Positions 1 to 10,749 of a stretch of DNA of 64,000 nucleotides are shown piece by piece; position 1 is the stretch's first letter; every line of letters begins with the position of its first letter. The stretch is from Lutjanus erythropterus (taxonomy: Eukaryota; Chordata; Actinopteri; Lutjaniformes; Lutjanidae), in the NCBI GenBank assembly GCA_020091685.1, contig CM034606.1, positions 18,430,695 through 18,494,694 on the forward strand. Reading direction: 5' to 3'. The translations under genes and the position numbers were made by a program. The notes under the pieces were generated by a model that worked only from the letters and a program-made list of their open reading frames with translations, had not been told where the DNA came from and searched no databases.

Positions 1-69
1 GAATCAGTCCTAGTAGTGGTACTCAGAGACCCTCGTATTTTCAGAGATGGTATGTGACGGAGAAACACT

Positions 70-290
70 GCTTTAGATCTCAGTGTATTTCCAACTTTGT
101 GGCAGCAGTTTTGGAATGAATCTTTCCTTTTTCAGAATCGCAATGCTCCAGTGCACAAAGCCAGGTCCATAACAAAATGATTTTCCAAGTTTGGTGTGGA
201 AGAATTGACTTGCATGGAGCCCTGACTGAAACCTCATGCAACACCTTTGGGATGAACTGGATTGTGAGACAGGCCTTGTTTATTTCCATC
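70..290 (+). pseudogene. Tc1/mariner-like transposase relic, C-terminal part
   Basis: The stretch reads as the end of a Tc1-type DDE transposase. In one frame from about 212 it gives A-W-S-P-D-stop-N followed by H-L-W-D-E-L at 242-259, the family's 'SPDLNPIEHLWDEL' block. An in-frame stop at 227-229 and a frameshift just upstream (a 'FGVEEL'-like string near 190-210 is in another frame) make it dead. The glutamate that would complete the DDE triad is read as Q (caa, 239-241). The left part (75-170) also resembles the family's nucleotide consensus. No terminal inverted repeats were located, and the left end may lie outside the window. Confidence 0.8.
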
Positions 291-299
291 CACCTGTTT

Positions 300-1690
300 T
301 TATGTGCATTTTCAATTTGAGCTCCACTGAAGAGATGAAAATGGCAGCAGACGAAAACATCAGATACGAGAGGAATGATTGAGAAACTGAGACGGTTCTC
401 AAATGAACAGGTTGAGTGGTGCTCGTTTAATTACTGTGGGTCACTGCGATCTCTGAGAGGGTTCAATGGGATGGACTGTCCTTCACCTGCCTGTCAAGGT
501 TCACAGCACCTCGTACAGGTGCTACATTGCACTATCCTAGTGGATTCTCTACTTTATCTATTAGCACTATTTGTCTTTCATGCCTATTATCTTACACTGG
601 AATTCTGAATACCATCACTGTATAAAAACCAGGTTGATTTCACTGTGCTGAGGCCACACATGTAGATGTATTATTGTGTCAAGTTGTTTTATTTTGAGCC
701 CTGGAGTACTTTTTACCCTTTGTCATGTCATGCAGGGGTGTACCCACACATGTGTCAACAGATGCAGACGTGAACACACACACGCAGTTCACACACACAG
801 CGAATTCACACAAGAGGAGGCAGTCGGAGTAGGCCACGGACACATTTGTCACTCTGGCAGGCACGCCTCCCATTCTCCGGGTTGGTGGCCTGGTTTCTGC
901 ACAGGGGCTGGGCATCTCCCCGCCTGTGCTGCCTAGTAACTGTCAGATCTACACTGTGATTTATGCAAATTGGCAGGCAAGGGCTTGTGGGTCAGCCGCG
1001 ATATGTGGTAAGACCATCATTGGGACGGTGTACAAAGGCACGTCAGCAGAAGCAGTCATGCTGCATATTGAGCCAGGATAAAAGTTGAAATTTAAACAGT
1101 GTTTGACATAATGTTTTTGGGGGCAATATTAGATGATACATTATGCCAATAGACCATTTGTTAATTTTGAACAGGTGGGATGGACCTGGTTCATTTTGTT
1201 TACCTGCAACTAGCAAAGTGACTCATGAGCGACTACCCCTCAAACTGCCTACTGCATTTCACTGAAAAACACATTTGGATTAAGTCAAAACAATCACATT
1301 TTCCTGCAAAGTAATATATCTATAATGTAATAATATAGTCTGACAAACTAATTGTAAATTTAATCCAAGGCTTTAAAATTTAGCAGTTTTGCAGATTTGC
1401 AAACAGTATATACACTTTTAAAAATTAGTATGTTATTACTATGTTATTACTGGAGCATCTAAATGTTTATAATGGCTATATGTAACATATAACAAAAAAA
1501 CAGGGTAAAGAAAGATAGAAAGTGAACTAGAAAGGGCATTAGATAACGCTCACATATCTGAAGAAATATAGAAAAGGTTACTTCAATATCTTCAAATCCA
1601 ATTTTTCTATAACATCAAAAGTCAATATAAAACCACACAATCCAAAGCTTACAAGCTTAAACACTCAACAGCACAGACAGACCCTTCCAT
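300..1690. other. Non-coding, no gene seen; possible conserved block at 880-1020
   Basis: No convincing exon or named repeat. 770-802 is a short interrupted CA-rich tract. 880-1020 is more GC-balanced than its AT-rich surroundings and contains a perfect octamer (ATGCAAAT, 963-970), the binding sequence of POU-domain factors. That makes it a weak enhancer candidate. 1080-1690 is AT-rich with no recognisable structure. Confidence 0.4.
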
Positions 1691-1985
1691 TTCTCTCCAG
1701 AAGACAAAATGGGAGAAATATCTATCAATCACGCCTGCTGCCAACTTCTGGACTCAAATCTGTCCCAAATGGATCTCTCACAATCAAACACCTGCTCACT
1801 TTGTTCCCCAAACACTTTAGATGATTACTGTTGTGCAATCTGGCACTGTCCACCCGCACAACACTTCTGGAAGGAGATCGCTAATAAGCAATCTAACATA
1901 TTGGACCACTGTATTCGGCTCCCCCGATCTTTGTGTCAACAGGAAAGCACACAGCAACTATTGTCAATCACCTCAACACTGAGGT
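1690..1985 (+). pseudogene. L1-like LINE, ORF2 C-terminal fragment
   Basis: A 106-codon open frame (1709-2029) contains C-S-L-C at codons 29-32, then D-D-Y-x-x-A-I-W-H-C-P (codons 38-48) and F-W-K-E (53-56). This matches the cysteine-rich tail of L1/Tx1-type ORF2 proteins, where a C-x2-C pair precedes an 'H-x-x-W-x-C-P...FW' string. The usual histidine is replaced by cysteine (codon 42). Endonuclease and reverse-transcriptase domains are absent upstream, so this is a 5'-truncated or eroded copy. The frame runs into an adjacent DNA element near 1980, so its last ~15 codons are not LINE-derived. Confidence 0.7.
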
Positions 1986-2450
1986 GGAAAGTAACTAAGT
2001 ACAAATACTGTGTTACTGTACTTGAGTAGAGTTTTCAGGTACTTTACTTGAGTAGGTGTATTTCTTTTTCTGACAACTTTTTACTTTTACCTCCTACATT
2101 TTAACATACACATTAGTACTTTCTACTCCCTACATTTTCAAAACAAGCTTGTTATTTTAGTTTTAATGCACTTAAAGGAAATTATTGTAGAATTATTTTT
2201 ATTTTGCATCATTGTGCACAGCCTTCCCAGCATCGAGACTGATTTCAACCGAAATGAATGGGACAGTAACACATAGGAAATATGATGTCATGCTTCTACA
2301 AGACCTAGCAAGACAAACAAAAGGAAAACATGCGAAAACAAAAAACAAAAATGATATAGTAAGATGTAACAGGACATAAATGATGCAACAAGACCTAACA
2401 AGACTATAGACAGTAAACAATGTGTGTACTTTTGCCTCCTTTGCCTCTAC
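1980..2450 (-). mobile_element. Non-autonomous hAT-type element with internal tandem array (copy 1)
   Basis: The left end (GAGGTGGAAAGTAACTAAG near 1981) and the block 'CAACTTTTTACTTTTAC' to 'TTTTAGTTTTAATGCA' (2070-2170) are the reverse complement of the right end of the element at 12820-13427. Its interior (2270-2410) carries diverged AAGACxTAACAAGAC-type units, the complement of the TTGTCTTGTTA units in the other copy. The right end near 2430-2450 retains a diverged terminal repeat. I found no clear target duplication here. It probably inserted into or next to the L1-like fragment. Confidence 0.65.
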
Positions 2451-3555
2451 ATAGTCACATTGACTGTGTTATTTGTCAACAAGGAGTACACATTCTTTGT
2501 CTGGAAAAGCAGACAACTGACTGTTTTTATGACATATTTCATCTCTGTGGATAAAGAGACTGGCTAAAAGAATCATGACACACAATATCTGTAGATGATA
2601 TATATCCCTGACATTACAGATCTTCCTATTCTACTTCTTCTACTTAATCCTTGCTTTTATGATTGTGGCAGAAGAGGTTTCCTAGGCACAGGGCAGCTGT
2701 GCTCTCTAGACTTTGTCTCTTGTCATGCATGGAGGTGTGGGGAGTCTGGTCTCTGTGCTGGCAGTATAACAAGTGAAAGTGTCTTGTGCAGGACAAAAAT
2801 ATATAGGGGCAAAGTGACCATCACCATTAACTCCCTCAGCCCTGTCCTCACCCTTTCTGACACTGTGCAATTACACATGATGTGCTTCCTCCCAGCCGTG
2901 GCCTGGATCAAAGGGTTCTAACTGCCACTGCTCAGGTTCGTAACTGCTCTGTGTCCTCCTTTTCATCCACCACCCTGCTCTTCATCAACCACCACCACCA
3001 TCAACATTACTCCTTCCACACCTTCCTCAGACCTAAAACCATTCCTCTGTTGTGTCAGAGTGTTTTCCCCTTCAAAATGAACCCAACCTTTACCACATCG
3101 CCAACCTCCTTGTCTTCTGTGGTACCTAATTTAAAGTTAACCCTACCAGAACTCAAACCATTAATTCATGCAATGTCAAAACCATATTCTAACATAAGGC
3201 CTCAAGCTTACCATGGAAGGCAGTACTGCTGGAAATGCATGAGGAAACTCCCCTTTATTTACCCTTATCCACCTGACCTGACCCCAGAACTGTGCATCAA
3301 ATTGCACACCTTATACAATGACAAAACTTGGTTTTATTAGCTGACTATCATCATTTATTTCAGTAGGGGTTGGCATAATAAGCGGTGGCATCAGACTATA
3401 CCGTTTCAGTCACCGATTAATTCATTTACTCTACTTTGTGGAATTTTGTTGTGTTTAATGTTTAATGGTGTGCTCCCCTTTTTTATTTTTATTTGCTGAC
3501 TCACAAAATACTAACAGAAAAATAAAAGATACACATTTCTGACAATTAATCACAG
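2450..3555. other. Non-coding apart from one unassigned open frame
   Basis: No named repeat was recognised. 2590-2920 is mixed sequence with no splice-flanked coding signal. The segment 2882-3340 holds the longest open frame of the first 30 kb and is listed separately. Confidence 0.35.
2882..3340 (+). other. Unassigned 152-codon open frame
   Basis: The frame opens with ATG at 2882 and stops at 3338-3340. The predicted product is rich in Thr, Ser, Pro, Leu and His, with a short His run near codon 38 and a lone C-x2-C (CWKC) near codon 113. I see no signal peptide, membrane segment or known domain, no splice sites that would join it to anything, and no obvious promoter. Its composition is low-GC and partly of low complexity, which favours chance or an old transposon remnant over a gene. 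Confidence 0.15.
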
Positions 3556-3945
3556 GGTAGTTTCTAGCTTTTTGGGGGGCCCTATGCAAAATGTTGTTTG
3601 AGGGGCCCTATTTTGTGAAACTATGGTGGGGGGATTCCAGACCCTCCAAGCTGGTCCAGGGACATAAATTTAATTAACTAAATGCATCATTCTGGTGCCC
3701 TTTGAGAAGAAAAGTGGATAGATCAGTCTCTGAAATTCAAATCAAACTTCTCAAATAGATTTAAACCTAACCTTAAATTCGGGTTACTTTATTTTTTAGA
3801 CATTTATTATAGCAATAACACTCTGGCAAGGTGTGCTAACATGAATGATGTAGTGATGTGACATGTGAATTTTCCCACTGATCTCTGGACTGAGATGACA
3901 CTGCTGGGGGCCCCCTGGTGGCTTCAGGGGCCCGATGCAATCACA
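3555..3945. repeat. Interspersed repeat with GGGGCCC-rich ends
   Basis: The left end reads TTTGGGGGGCCCTATGCAAA (about 3572-3591) and the right end is GGGGCCCGATGCAATCAC (about 3927-3944), whose complement repeats the GCAT-CGGGCCCC pattern. The AT-rich interior lies between two GGGGCCC-rich ends, a texture known from teleost interspersed repeats. A related sequence appears at the right edge of the window (GGGGCCCCTGGACGCAGAC near 63955). Class not established. Confidence 0.5.
3909..3922 (-). promoter_or_regulatory. CTCF-like motif inside a repeat
   Basis: On the minus strand the sequence reads GCCACCAGGGGGCC, very close to the vertebrate CTCF core (CCACYAGRKGGCR). It lies within the GGGGCCC-rich repeat, so the family may have spread such motifs. 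Occupancy is unknown. Confidence 0.35.
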
Positions 3946-3949
3946 TAGT

Positions 3950-5420
3950 CTGCATACAGCAAGAAACAGCCCTGATGAATACCATTTCTCAAACTCTCAA
4001 AACTAATTTACAAATTGAAACCAACCATTTACAAATGCACCCCTCAAACAATATCAGTTATAAACACTATAACTATCCTTCAGTTTTCACTGTACTTTCG
4101 CCTTTTAGGTACGATGCCACGTTAATACTAAGTAGGGTTGATGGAGAAGGAAGACAACAATTACTAGTTTAAGTCAGAAAAGTGAAACATTAAGTAATTT
4201 TTTTATTTTAATAGTGACATAGCAGCACCCATATTTCAGTGTATTTATCTCATTATTTTGCAGCTTAACAGCTAACTTCTCCAACTAAATGATTTCTATT
4301 GTTGGTATATTTAAAGCAATCATTGCATGCACACTTGAGGCCTACATGTGTTGAATGTATTTCCCTCCTTTTTTTCTGTTCAAAACTCATATTGGGACAG
4401 AAAAGTTAAGAAAAGTAGAAGCCAGCAGAGACCAAATCGCCCCTCTTAAATTATGTCCAGGGTCCTTTGTTGTTTGTCACACCTCATCTGTCTGCTTTCT
4501 ACTGTCTCTGTTCTCTAATTAAGACAAAAATCTTTACTCTTTAAGTTTAAAAGTGTTTTTTTCCTCAGAACCAGGTGATCCAGGTGGTATTGGGGGTAAA
4601 AGTATGACATTGCCATCCTCTGATACAAACAGTTGGTCTTTCTATTTTAACAGCTGGGCGCTTGTGGTGCCTGGCACAGTTTAATTAGTGTGAATACATT
4701 AGGTCTGTGTGAGATCTTGCTACCTGGCAGGGGTTAGAGCTGGGCAGGGACTGCAGAGGAGCAGGCTGCACCAGCGGCACTCCCAGGCCCTGCGGTAATG
4801 ACCCTGCCAGGCTGACACAACGCTCCCACCTGGGGGACCGCTGCGGCTTTCCAATGACAGATGGAGGGCTGCTGAGACAGGGGAGCTGGGCTGGATTACT
4901 GCAGGCTAACAGAGCAACCATTAGACCAGCCAGTCTGCCAGCAAGCCAACATGTCTTTGTGTTGGCTCCACCTTTGCCTGGTAAGTAATGTAATGGTGTG
5001 ACCAGACAGACCGCCAAAACACTAAGTACATGTTTACTCCATCATCATTTTGCATCAGTGGTTATGTTTGGAATTAGTTACATGCTGGGTGATTTGTGCT
5101 CAGGTTCAGTTATTTCAGTGTGTGTTTCATTTAGAGTTTAATCCAAATCACCAGACCCTCAAAATTACAGGAACTCAGTTGAAACTTCCAGTAAATGTTA
5201 AAATTATATTATAAGTCCCATGAGATGTTTTGAGGTTGAAATGTTTTTTTGTGTGGTTCAAAATGCAGGGGCGCCTGCCTCCTCTGTTATCTGCACTTTA
5301 CATTTTATCCTTTAGGGTTTTAGTAAAATCGAACAAAACGTTCATGGCGAAGGAAAAAAAAAAATAAGTGGAGGGGGGATTAATAAATATAATTATGGGA
5401 AGGAAACACACTCAGTTTAA
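3950..5420. other. Non-coding; possible conserved block 4640-4990
   Basis: 3950-4640 is AT-rich with nothing recognised. 4640-4990 changes to balanced, GC-richer unique sequence with a TTTAATTAGTGTGAATAC string near 4680, a homeodomain-type core, so it is an enhancer-like candidate. No open frame with splice signals is present. 5030-5420 is AT-rich, with an A-rich run near 5353. Confidence 0.35.
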
Positions 5421-5424
5421 ATAC

Positions 5425-5800
5425 TGGCTTCTCCAACAACAGTGCTACAGCCAGCATGTTCTGCTTTGAGACTTTTGGTTATGTTTGCTCGTTTCACAGT
5501 TATTAAAGTTAAAAATAATACAGAATGTTTGCAGAATGAGTAAGTGTCTGTTCATGAGTCATAAGAAATCATGAATAATCTTTAAAACAGTTAAACTGAG
5601 AAATATGTCAATGGAGTCTGGCAGGCAGTCACTGAATTCAAACTCCAGAGAGTGCATTTTAGGAGCAGTGGGCTTTTGTTTTCAGGATAACAGGCTTATC
5701 TTTTCATCAATGGACAACAGACAGTTATAATCAGCTGATCAACTTACAGTGTAGAATTCGTCGCCATTTCTCAGTATAATGTTGCACTCATCTTGTGCTC
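5425..5800 (+). repeat. Fragment of TTAA-ended element family (copy 1)
   Basis: The segment from GGCTTCTCCAACAACAGTGC (near 5427) to the CTCATCTTGTGCTCC area (near 5790) aligns by eye along its length with 37280-37720, in the same order and orientation. Both contain 'AATGGAGTCTGGCAGGCAGTC'-type and 'CAGCTGATCAACTTACAG'-type blocks. No intact ends were found here, whereas the copy at 37 kb has terminal repeats. Confidence 0.65.
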
Positions 5801-5929
5801 CTGTTTGGTGTCACACAGTCAAACAACTTGCTATTTAATATGGCCTCCACCTATTTTAATATACTGTCTATGGCTCTGACTTGCTATTTAGACTTTAATA
5901 TGTCTGTATGTTCAGATTTCACTGAGAAG

Positions 5930-6075
5930 GAGTGTGATTTCTGACACAAATTGCAGCAATCAGGCGTTAGCGGCACTTTAATAGCCTCCGTGAGCTGCTA
6001 CTGAAACAGCTGCAACTGCTTAACCTGTTGATAAGCGGTCCAAATCAGCGGCCCACATTACAATAACTAACTACC
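5930..6075. other. Candidate conserved non-coding block
   Basis: A short unique, GC-balanced segment between repeats (the ATCAGGCGTTAGCGGCACTT region near 5960) has the texture of a conserved enhancer and no coding potential. This is a judgement of appearance only. Confidence 0.25.
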
Positions 6076-6161
6076 CGTTGTTTTCAGAACATCAACATGC
6101 ACCTGACCCTTTCACCTCACGCGGTGTCTTTGGCACGTCTCAAATTGAAAACCTCTGCTGT

Positions 6162-6174
6162 GCACCAGAGGGCA
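6162..6174 (+). promoter_or_regulatory. CTCF-like motif
   Basis: GCACCAGAGGGCAC matches the vertebrate CTCF core closely (CCASYAGRKGGCRC). It is in non-repeat sequence upstream of the CpG-island promoter candidate. Binding is not shown by sequence alone. Confidence 0.4.
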
Positions 6175-6289
6175 CAGGTAACAATGGAGAAAGCCATTAT
6201 TTCATGGGACGTTTGAGATTTCATGTCAAACTGGTCTCATGCATCAAGACAAAAAAGAAAAAAAAAAACCTCTGACACGTTTTGATCAC

Positions 6290-7370
6290 AGCGTGCCAGT
6301 TAACCTGTGGCTTCTGACTATGGATATGAGCACGCAGGCCTGAATATAATGACTCTTTCTTCTATTGTGACGCGTTGATCAGAGAATTCATTTGAAGCCA
6401 TCAGATCTCAACCATGTGGGGACTTCCACTGTTGCCTCTGATGACCAGCGCTGCTCCTGTGTTTCAGCCAGCAGAAAGAGGAGCTCTTTGGTCTGGTTTG
6501 TGTTAGTGATATAATCACTAATAAATGAAAGCTCTTCTATCACACACCCTAAGGCAAAGACTGGCGGCTGGCTGGGACTTCACTAGCGGCAGGAGAGCAA
6601 GGGGGAATGAATGTGACAGTTCTCATAAAAAGAGAAAGGGATGGAGAGATTGGAAAGAAAGATTAAAGGCAGGGAGGAGGAGAAGAAGGGAATAGACACC
6701 ACCCTTAATGTGCGCTGTCCATGTGCTGTCCAGAAATGCTTGATTCTAATGGGGGACAAGCATGCACAACCTCCTGAAGGTTGTACAAGCAATTATGCCA
6801 CTTAGGAGTCTTTGACAGCCAAGGTCGTATTGGCAAACGGACACGAGGAGCATTATAATATAATGTTCTGTATTCTGTGTGACATGGACCCTTTTAGCTA
6901 AGACAATATCAATCTTCTGAGTGTCAGTCACCGTCCTGCGTCCACAGTGACCCGAAAACCTCAATAATCCAGCCTGCGTCGAGATAGGTGTGGTGCCAAA
7001 AATAAAAACAGAGCGTTAAAGTTGTACTGAAATGGAAATCAGAGTGCCTCTTGTTTACACATATTTACAGCACTGAGTCAGCTTACTTTGCATCAGCTGC
7101 ACAGCTAACCAAGCTAATGGCAGTAAGCAATCAGGAGACTCAGTAAATGACCTTGATATTGTATTCCCTGTTGGTCTCAAAGGCTGTGTTCAGTCCTGGT
7201 CTGGCCATGTCCGTTGGGAGGCTGTTCTGCCCACTAACAGCAGCAAAGTTAGCAGACCCAGAGATAAAGTTGAACAGCCGGAGGACATCAGAGGGAAAAC
7301 TGGAATGTATTTTCTCCTAAAAATATGATCCAGTCTCACCCAAATCACCCAAGATTTTCCTAGGCAACCA
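6290..7370. other. Non-coding, no gene seen
   Basis: Mixed unique sequence and unclassified, probably repeat-derived sequence (for example 6990-7150). Purine-rich stretch at 6590-6690. The open frames here are short and lack splice context. Confidence 0.35.
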
Positions 7371-7379
7371 GTAGTTGTC

Positions 7380-7485
7380 AAGTCAAGCCAATACTCAACT
7401 AGTCATAGCATGTTTAAAATATTAATTTAACTCTTGGTACCAGCTAATGGTTAAGTCGACTATTAGGGGGCCGCCCTAGTGATTA
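7380..7485. mobile_element. hAT-family end fragment
   Basis: The string GGTTAAGTCGACTATTAGGG (near 7450) and a degenerate 'ACTGG...TAACCA' context resemble the AGTCGACTAA-bearing ends of the hAT family that also occurs at 24957 and 42285. Only an end is recognisable. Confidence 0.35.
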
Positions 7486-7489
7486 TATT

Positions 7490-8345
7490 ATGCTTTTGGA
7501 CGGTACCATTATTCAGTGAGGCCTAGCCTCCAGTACATATAGCTCACTTTAGCTTCTTCTTCTTTGGGTTCGGCAGACTATGTAGCTGGCTAACGCATAA
7601 TCTGCTGTCACAGATACCACTGTCCCTAAAGTGAGTAAAATCTAGTCTACAGGCCTGTAACAATGCTATTTTGGGGAAATGTAACAAGGTTTTGAGGTGG
7701 AGAACACCTGAACCTACATTGCTGCACCATTCTGGTGCATGTAAGCCAACTAACAACTCTGCCTTAGCTCTGCACAGCTAAAAGTTGAAGACTGATCGAT
7801 GGCTGGAGGGTATGATATTATTGAGTAAAATCGGTTGGTTCTAGCTGATGTAACCACCAGTCATATTTTGTTTTACAAGAAGAAATTTTTTGTATGATTT
7901 TGATATAGAAATACTAAGCAAAGGATATTTTGTACTTTTTGGCACATGATCAAAAAGGTGCACAAGATGACTGGAAATATGATCTAAAAGGGTTAAAAAG
8001 GTATTTTTCATTTCATCTCAACTTTAAATTGGGTGTACTCCTCCTCTTTAAAGTCTCTATTACATGTTGGCGACACCATACTTGCCTTAACCAACCCAAT
8101 TCCCATATGTTTCATTTTTTTCCCCCTGAGGATGAGGAAAAGCAAAAAAAGAACGGCAAGAGACAGATTTCACCCGAGCCCAAACCCAACAGAAGGGAGC
8201 TCCTATGAGGCGATAACAAAAGCAGATGTGGTGGGAGGACTTTGCCAGAAAAGGGTTGATGTAACAGTTTGCTGGGTGTTTCTGGTGTTCATTTCATTCA
8301 CTCCATGCAAGCTGTGCTCTGTTGTCAGGGGAGACGTTAGCTTCA
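7490..8345. other. Non-coding, no gene seen
   Basis: Unclassified sequence. 7540-7760 has a texture like old repeat DNA. 8100-8250 includes an A-rich run and several overlapping open frames without splice signals. Confidence 0.3.
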
Positions 8346-8381
8346 GTGTGTGTCTGTGTGTGTGTTTGTGTGTGTGTGTGC
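8346..8381. repeat. (TG)n microsatellite, interrupted
   Basis: Imperfect TG dinucleotide run with CTG and TTTG interruptions. Confidence 0.9.
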
Positions 8382-8540
8382 AGGATGTGTGGAGGAACAG
8401 TGCGCACCTGAGCTCCTTGCTACCAGAAGAAACATGGTTGCCATGGACACAAGAGATTATTATAGGATGCAAACAGTTTCATCTACAAGTATGCTGGAAA
8501 TGACTAAGCGAACATTACTGGAAAGGAATTTATATTTAGC
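8382..8540. promoter_or_regulatory. Candidate enhancer with RFX X-box-like site
   Basis: A unique block next to the TG repeat. It contains GTTGCCATGGACAC (8437-8450), which matches the RFX-family X-box GTTGCCATGGCAAC except near its right end. RFX factors control ciliary and immune genes, but a single motif does not assign a target. Confidence 0.3.
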
Positions 8541-9440
8541 CCAGTAAACTACCCTTATAGATGCACTGCTTCAGTCAGTATGTACTTGCACAATCCATTT
8601 TTTATTTTTTGTTTTCTGCATTTTCTAAAATATATACTTTTGTCTTTGCTCCCACTTTCCAGGAGTTGAAGTAAAAAATCTAAGGCTTCTTCTGTGCAAA
8701 AGGTGCAAAAAAAATTACATTAAAAAACCAAAACATTTAATAGTTACTGAACTACAGATATATTTTTTCCCTCAGGAGGGCAAAGTAATGACCTACCCTT
8801 CTCTGCCTCTGGCTAGTACTCGTTGCCTTTGTTGGTTGATTTGGTGAGGTTTAGGCATGAGGAGTGATTGGTTAATTTATGGTAAGAAAATCAGGGTAAG
8901 CCAATCGGAGGCAGAGTAGGCGGGCCATGACTGTGCCCTTCTGGGAAAAAATGGTATCTGTAGCTGAATGTAAAATAGCCGTAGTTCAGTGCTTAAAGGT
9001 GGAGTCAAAAGGATTTGTCCAAGCTGTTCTTAAACGCATCAGGACATCAAATGCCAATGTTTTGGGTTGGTGAAACATCCTGAGCACAGCAAAGCAATGT
9101 CAAAAAACAAGGAAATACAGGCAGAGGGCAGGGTCATTGCAGATACAGCCAACACCACACACTTCTAGTGGGTCATAAGTGATGATGAGAAGGAATTATG
9201 TGTGAAACTATACATTGTTTTCTTTTGGATAATTGACACCAATATAATAACAAAAGTAACATTATTACTTTTTAAAGGAGTAATAAGTAAAAAGTGACTT
9301 ATTGATGTTCCTGAGTAACGCCGAAAACTGATAGTGTTCAATGTGCAACATCTTCTTTTGGGTGTGTCTTCAATCTGAAAAAAATATTTCTAAAAATGCA
9401 TTCCTGCACCAATAACATGTAGTTATAAATAAGAATGGGA
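8540..9440. other. Non-coding with repeat debris
   Basis: AT-rich, with no exon. 9250-9330 ('AAAGGAGTAATAAGTAAAAA' region) resembles the common teleost repeat with stacked AAGTAAC-type motifs. 8990-9230 may belong to an old element but shows no ends. Confidence 0.3.
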
Positions 9441-9442
9441 AC

Positions 9443-9810
9443 TAGGGCTGCACAATATGTAAAAAAAAAAAAAAAGTAATTATTCTGACTTTTAGATATT
9501 ACAATTGTAATATGATCCATGAGTGGTGGGAATGATAATTTTTGCATTACAATATTTGAAAAAAACTATTAAAATCATGATGATGTGACATTTATTGGCG
9601 TCTGTACCAAACAAACATTTTTTTTTATTTTTTTTTTACATCTGGAGAGGAATATTTGTAAGCCAGGGCATCTCTGCAGCACTACAGTTCTTCATTACTA
9701 TTCTGTTTTGTCACACATTTTTCCTTTATCAAGAAACACAGCTTTAGGTTGGATATTGCACTTGGCCATATTGCAATTTCAACAATATTTCGAATAATTG
9801 TGCAGCCCTA
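9443..9810 (+). mobile_element. hAT-type MITE with perfect 8-bp target duplication
   Basis: The ends are inverted repeats: TAGGGCTGCACAAT at 9443 and ATTGTGCAGCCCTA ending at 9810. The element is flanked by identical 8-bp copies of ATGGGAAC (9435-9442 and 9811-9818), the signature target-site duplication of hAT elements. It has no transposase frame, so it is non-autonomous. The interior includes an A-run at 9460-9474 and a T-run near 9618-9637. A second, left-truncated copy lies at 55145-55393. The intact duplication suggests this copy is younger than most repeats here. Confidence 0.88.
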
Positions 9811-9819
9811 ATGGGAACA

Positions 9820-10440
9820 CATATGACAGAGGGAAAATTAAAAGTCTCAAATCACATGTTTACACTAATAAAGCCTCTTTCTGGCATATGGTCTGAGGAT
9901 ACAGTGTGTTAGTCTTCCTGTGCTGCAGGCTTCTGCAGCTTGATACCATTTTGTTACACACACACATCCTGCTCCTCCTCCACAGCCAGAGTCAGCTTTA
10001 AATGTTCAGAGAGGTGACAAACTATCCTGCTTGGCGCCAGAGTACAGAGCGTGTTCAGACACTTTGCACCAAGGGACAGATATATTAAAGTTAATGGTGT
10101 CAAAATTGGAACCTCTCCACTATCCATATGGCCCATCCACTGCAAGTAAACACTTAGATAAAAGAGGCTGTTCCAGCCAACAGAGGGCGCTGTGTGATGT
10201 GTGTTGGAGTGCAGTATGTAGCTCTGAGGTCCGGAGGTTGAAGATACAGAGAGGGGGATAATTATATCTAATTAAGCTTGATGCGATCTTCCACCAATAC
10301 CTCCTACACACTTCAGGGATGACAACCGCACAAGGCGTCTGGTTGGGAGGAATAATAGAAAATGCATAATTAAAACACCACTGGTTTACATTCCTTCAAG
10401 GTTGTCTGATCATCTGGAATGCATATACATTGTCCTCTAT
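9820..10440. other. Non-coding, mostly unique
   Basis: No exon recognised. Contains the CTCF-like motif at 10177-10192 and is otherwise mixed unique sequence. Confidence 0.35.
10177..10192 (+). promoter_or_regulatory. CTCF-like motif, strong
   Basis: CCAACAGAGGGCGCTG is one of the closest matches to the vertebrate CTCF consensus in the window, including the GGGCGCTG half. It is in non-repeat DNA. Confidence 0.5.
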
Positions 10441-10529
10441 TACTGTTTTTTTTTGGTGCTGTTCCCTGGTTTGAATTAGCGAGGACCGTGTTGAGGTAGA
10501 AAGCATTAGTGTGTCACTGCAGCCTCTGC

Positions 10530-10745
10530 TGCACACCTCCTGTATCTTTTACCTCCGTGCAGTCGTCCCACTCAATCATCAGCTACTGGTCTTTTAACAA
10601 CCTCCCTGATTCTCTCTGCCCCTCCATCCATCTCCTACCTCTTTCCCCTCACCCCTCCACCTCCTCCCCTTTTACACACCTCCCATCATCCTCCCCCCTA
10701 CCTCCTTGCTCCTTCCCCCTGCCTATTCCTGAACCCTCTCTCTGC
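10530..10745. other. Pyrimidine-rich tract
   Basis: A ~200-nt segment dominated by C and T (CCTCC, CCCCT runs) on the plus strand. The open frame through it is a composition effect. Such tracts can form triplex DNA, but nothing shows that it does. Confidence 0.5.
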
Positions 10746-10749
10746 TGGT

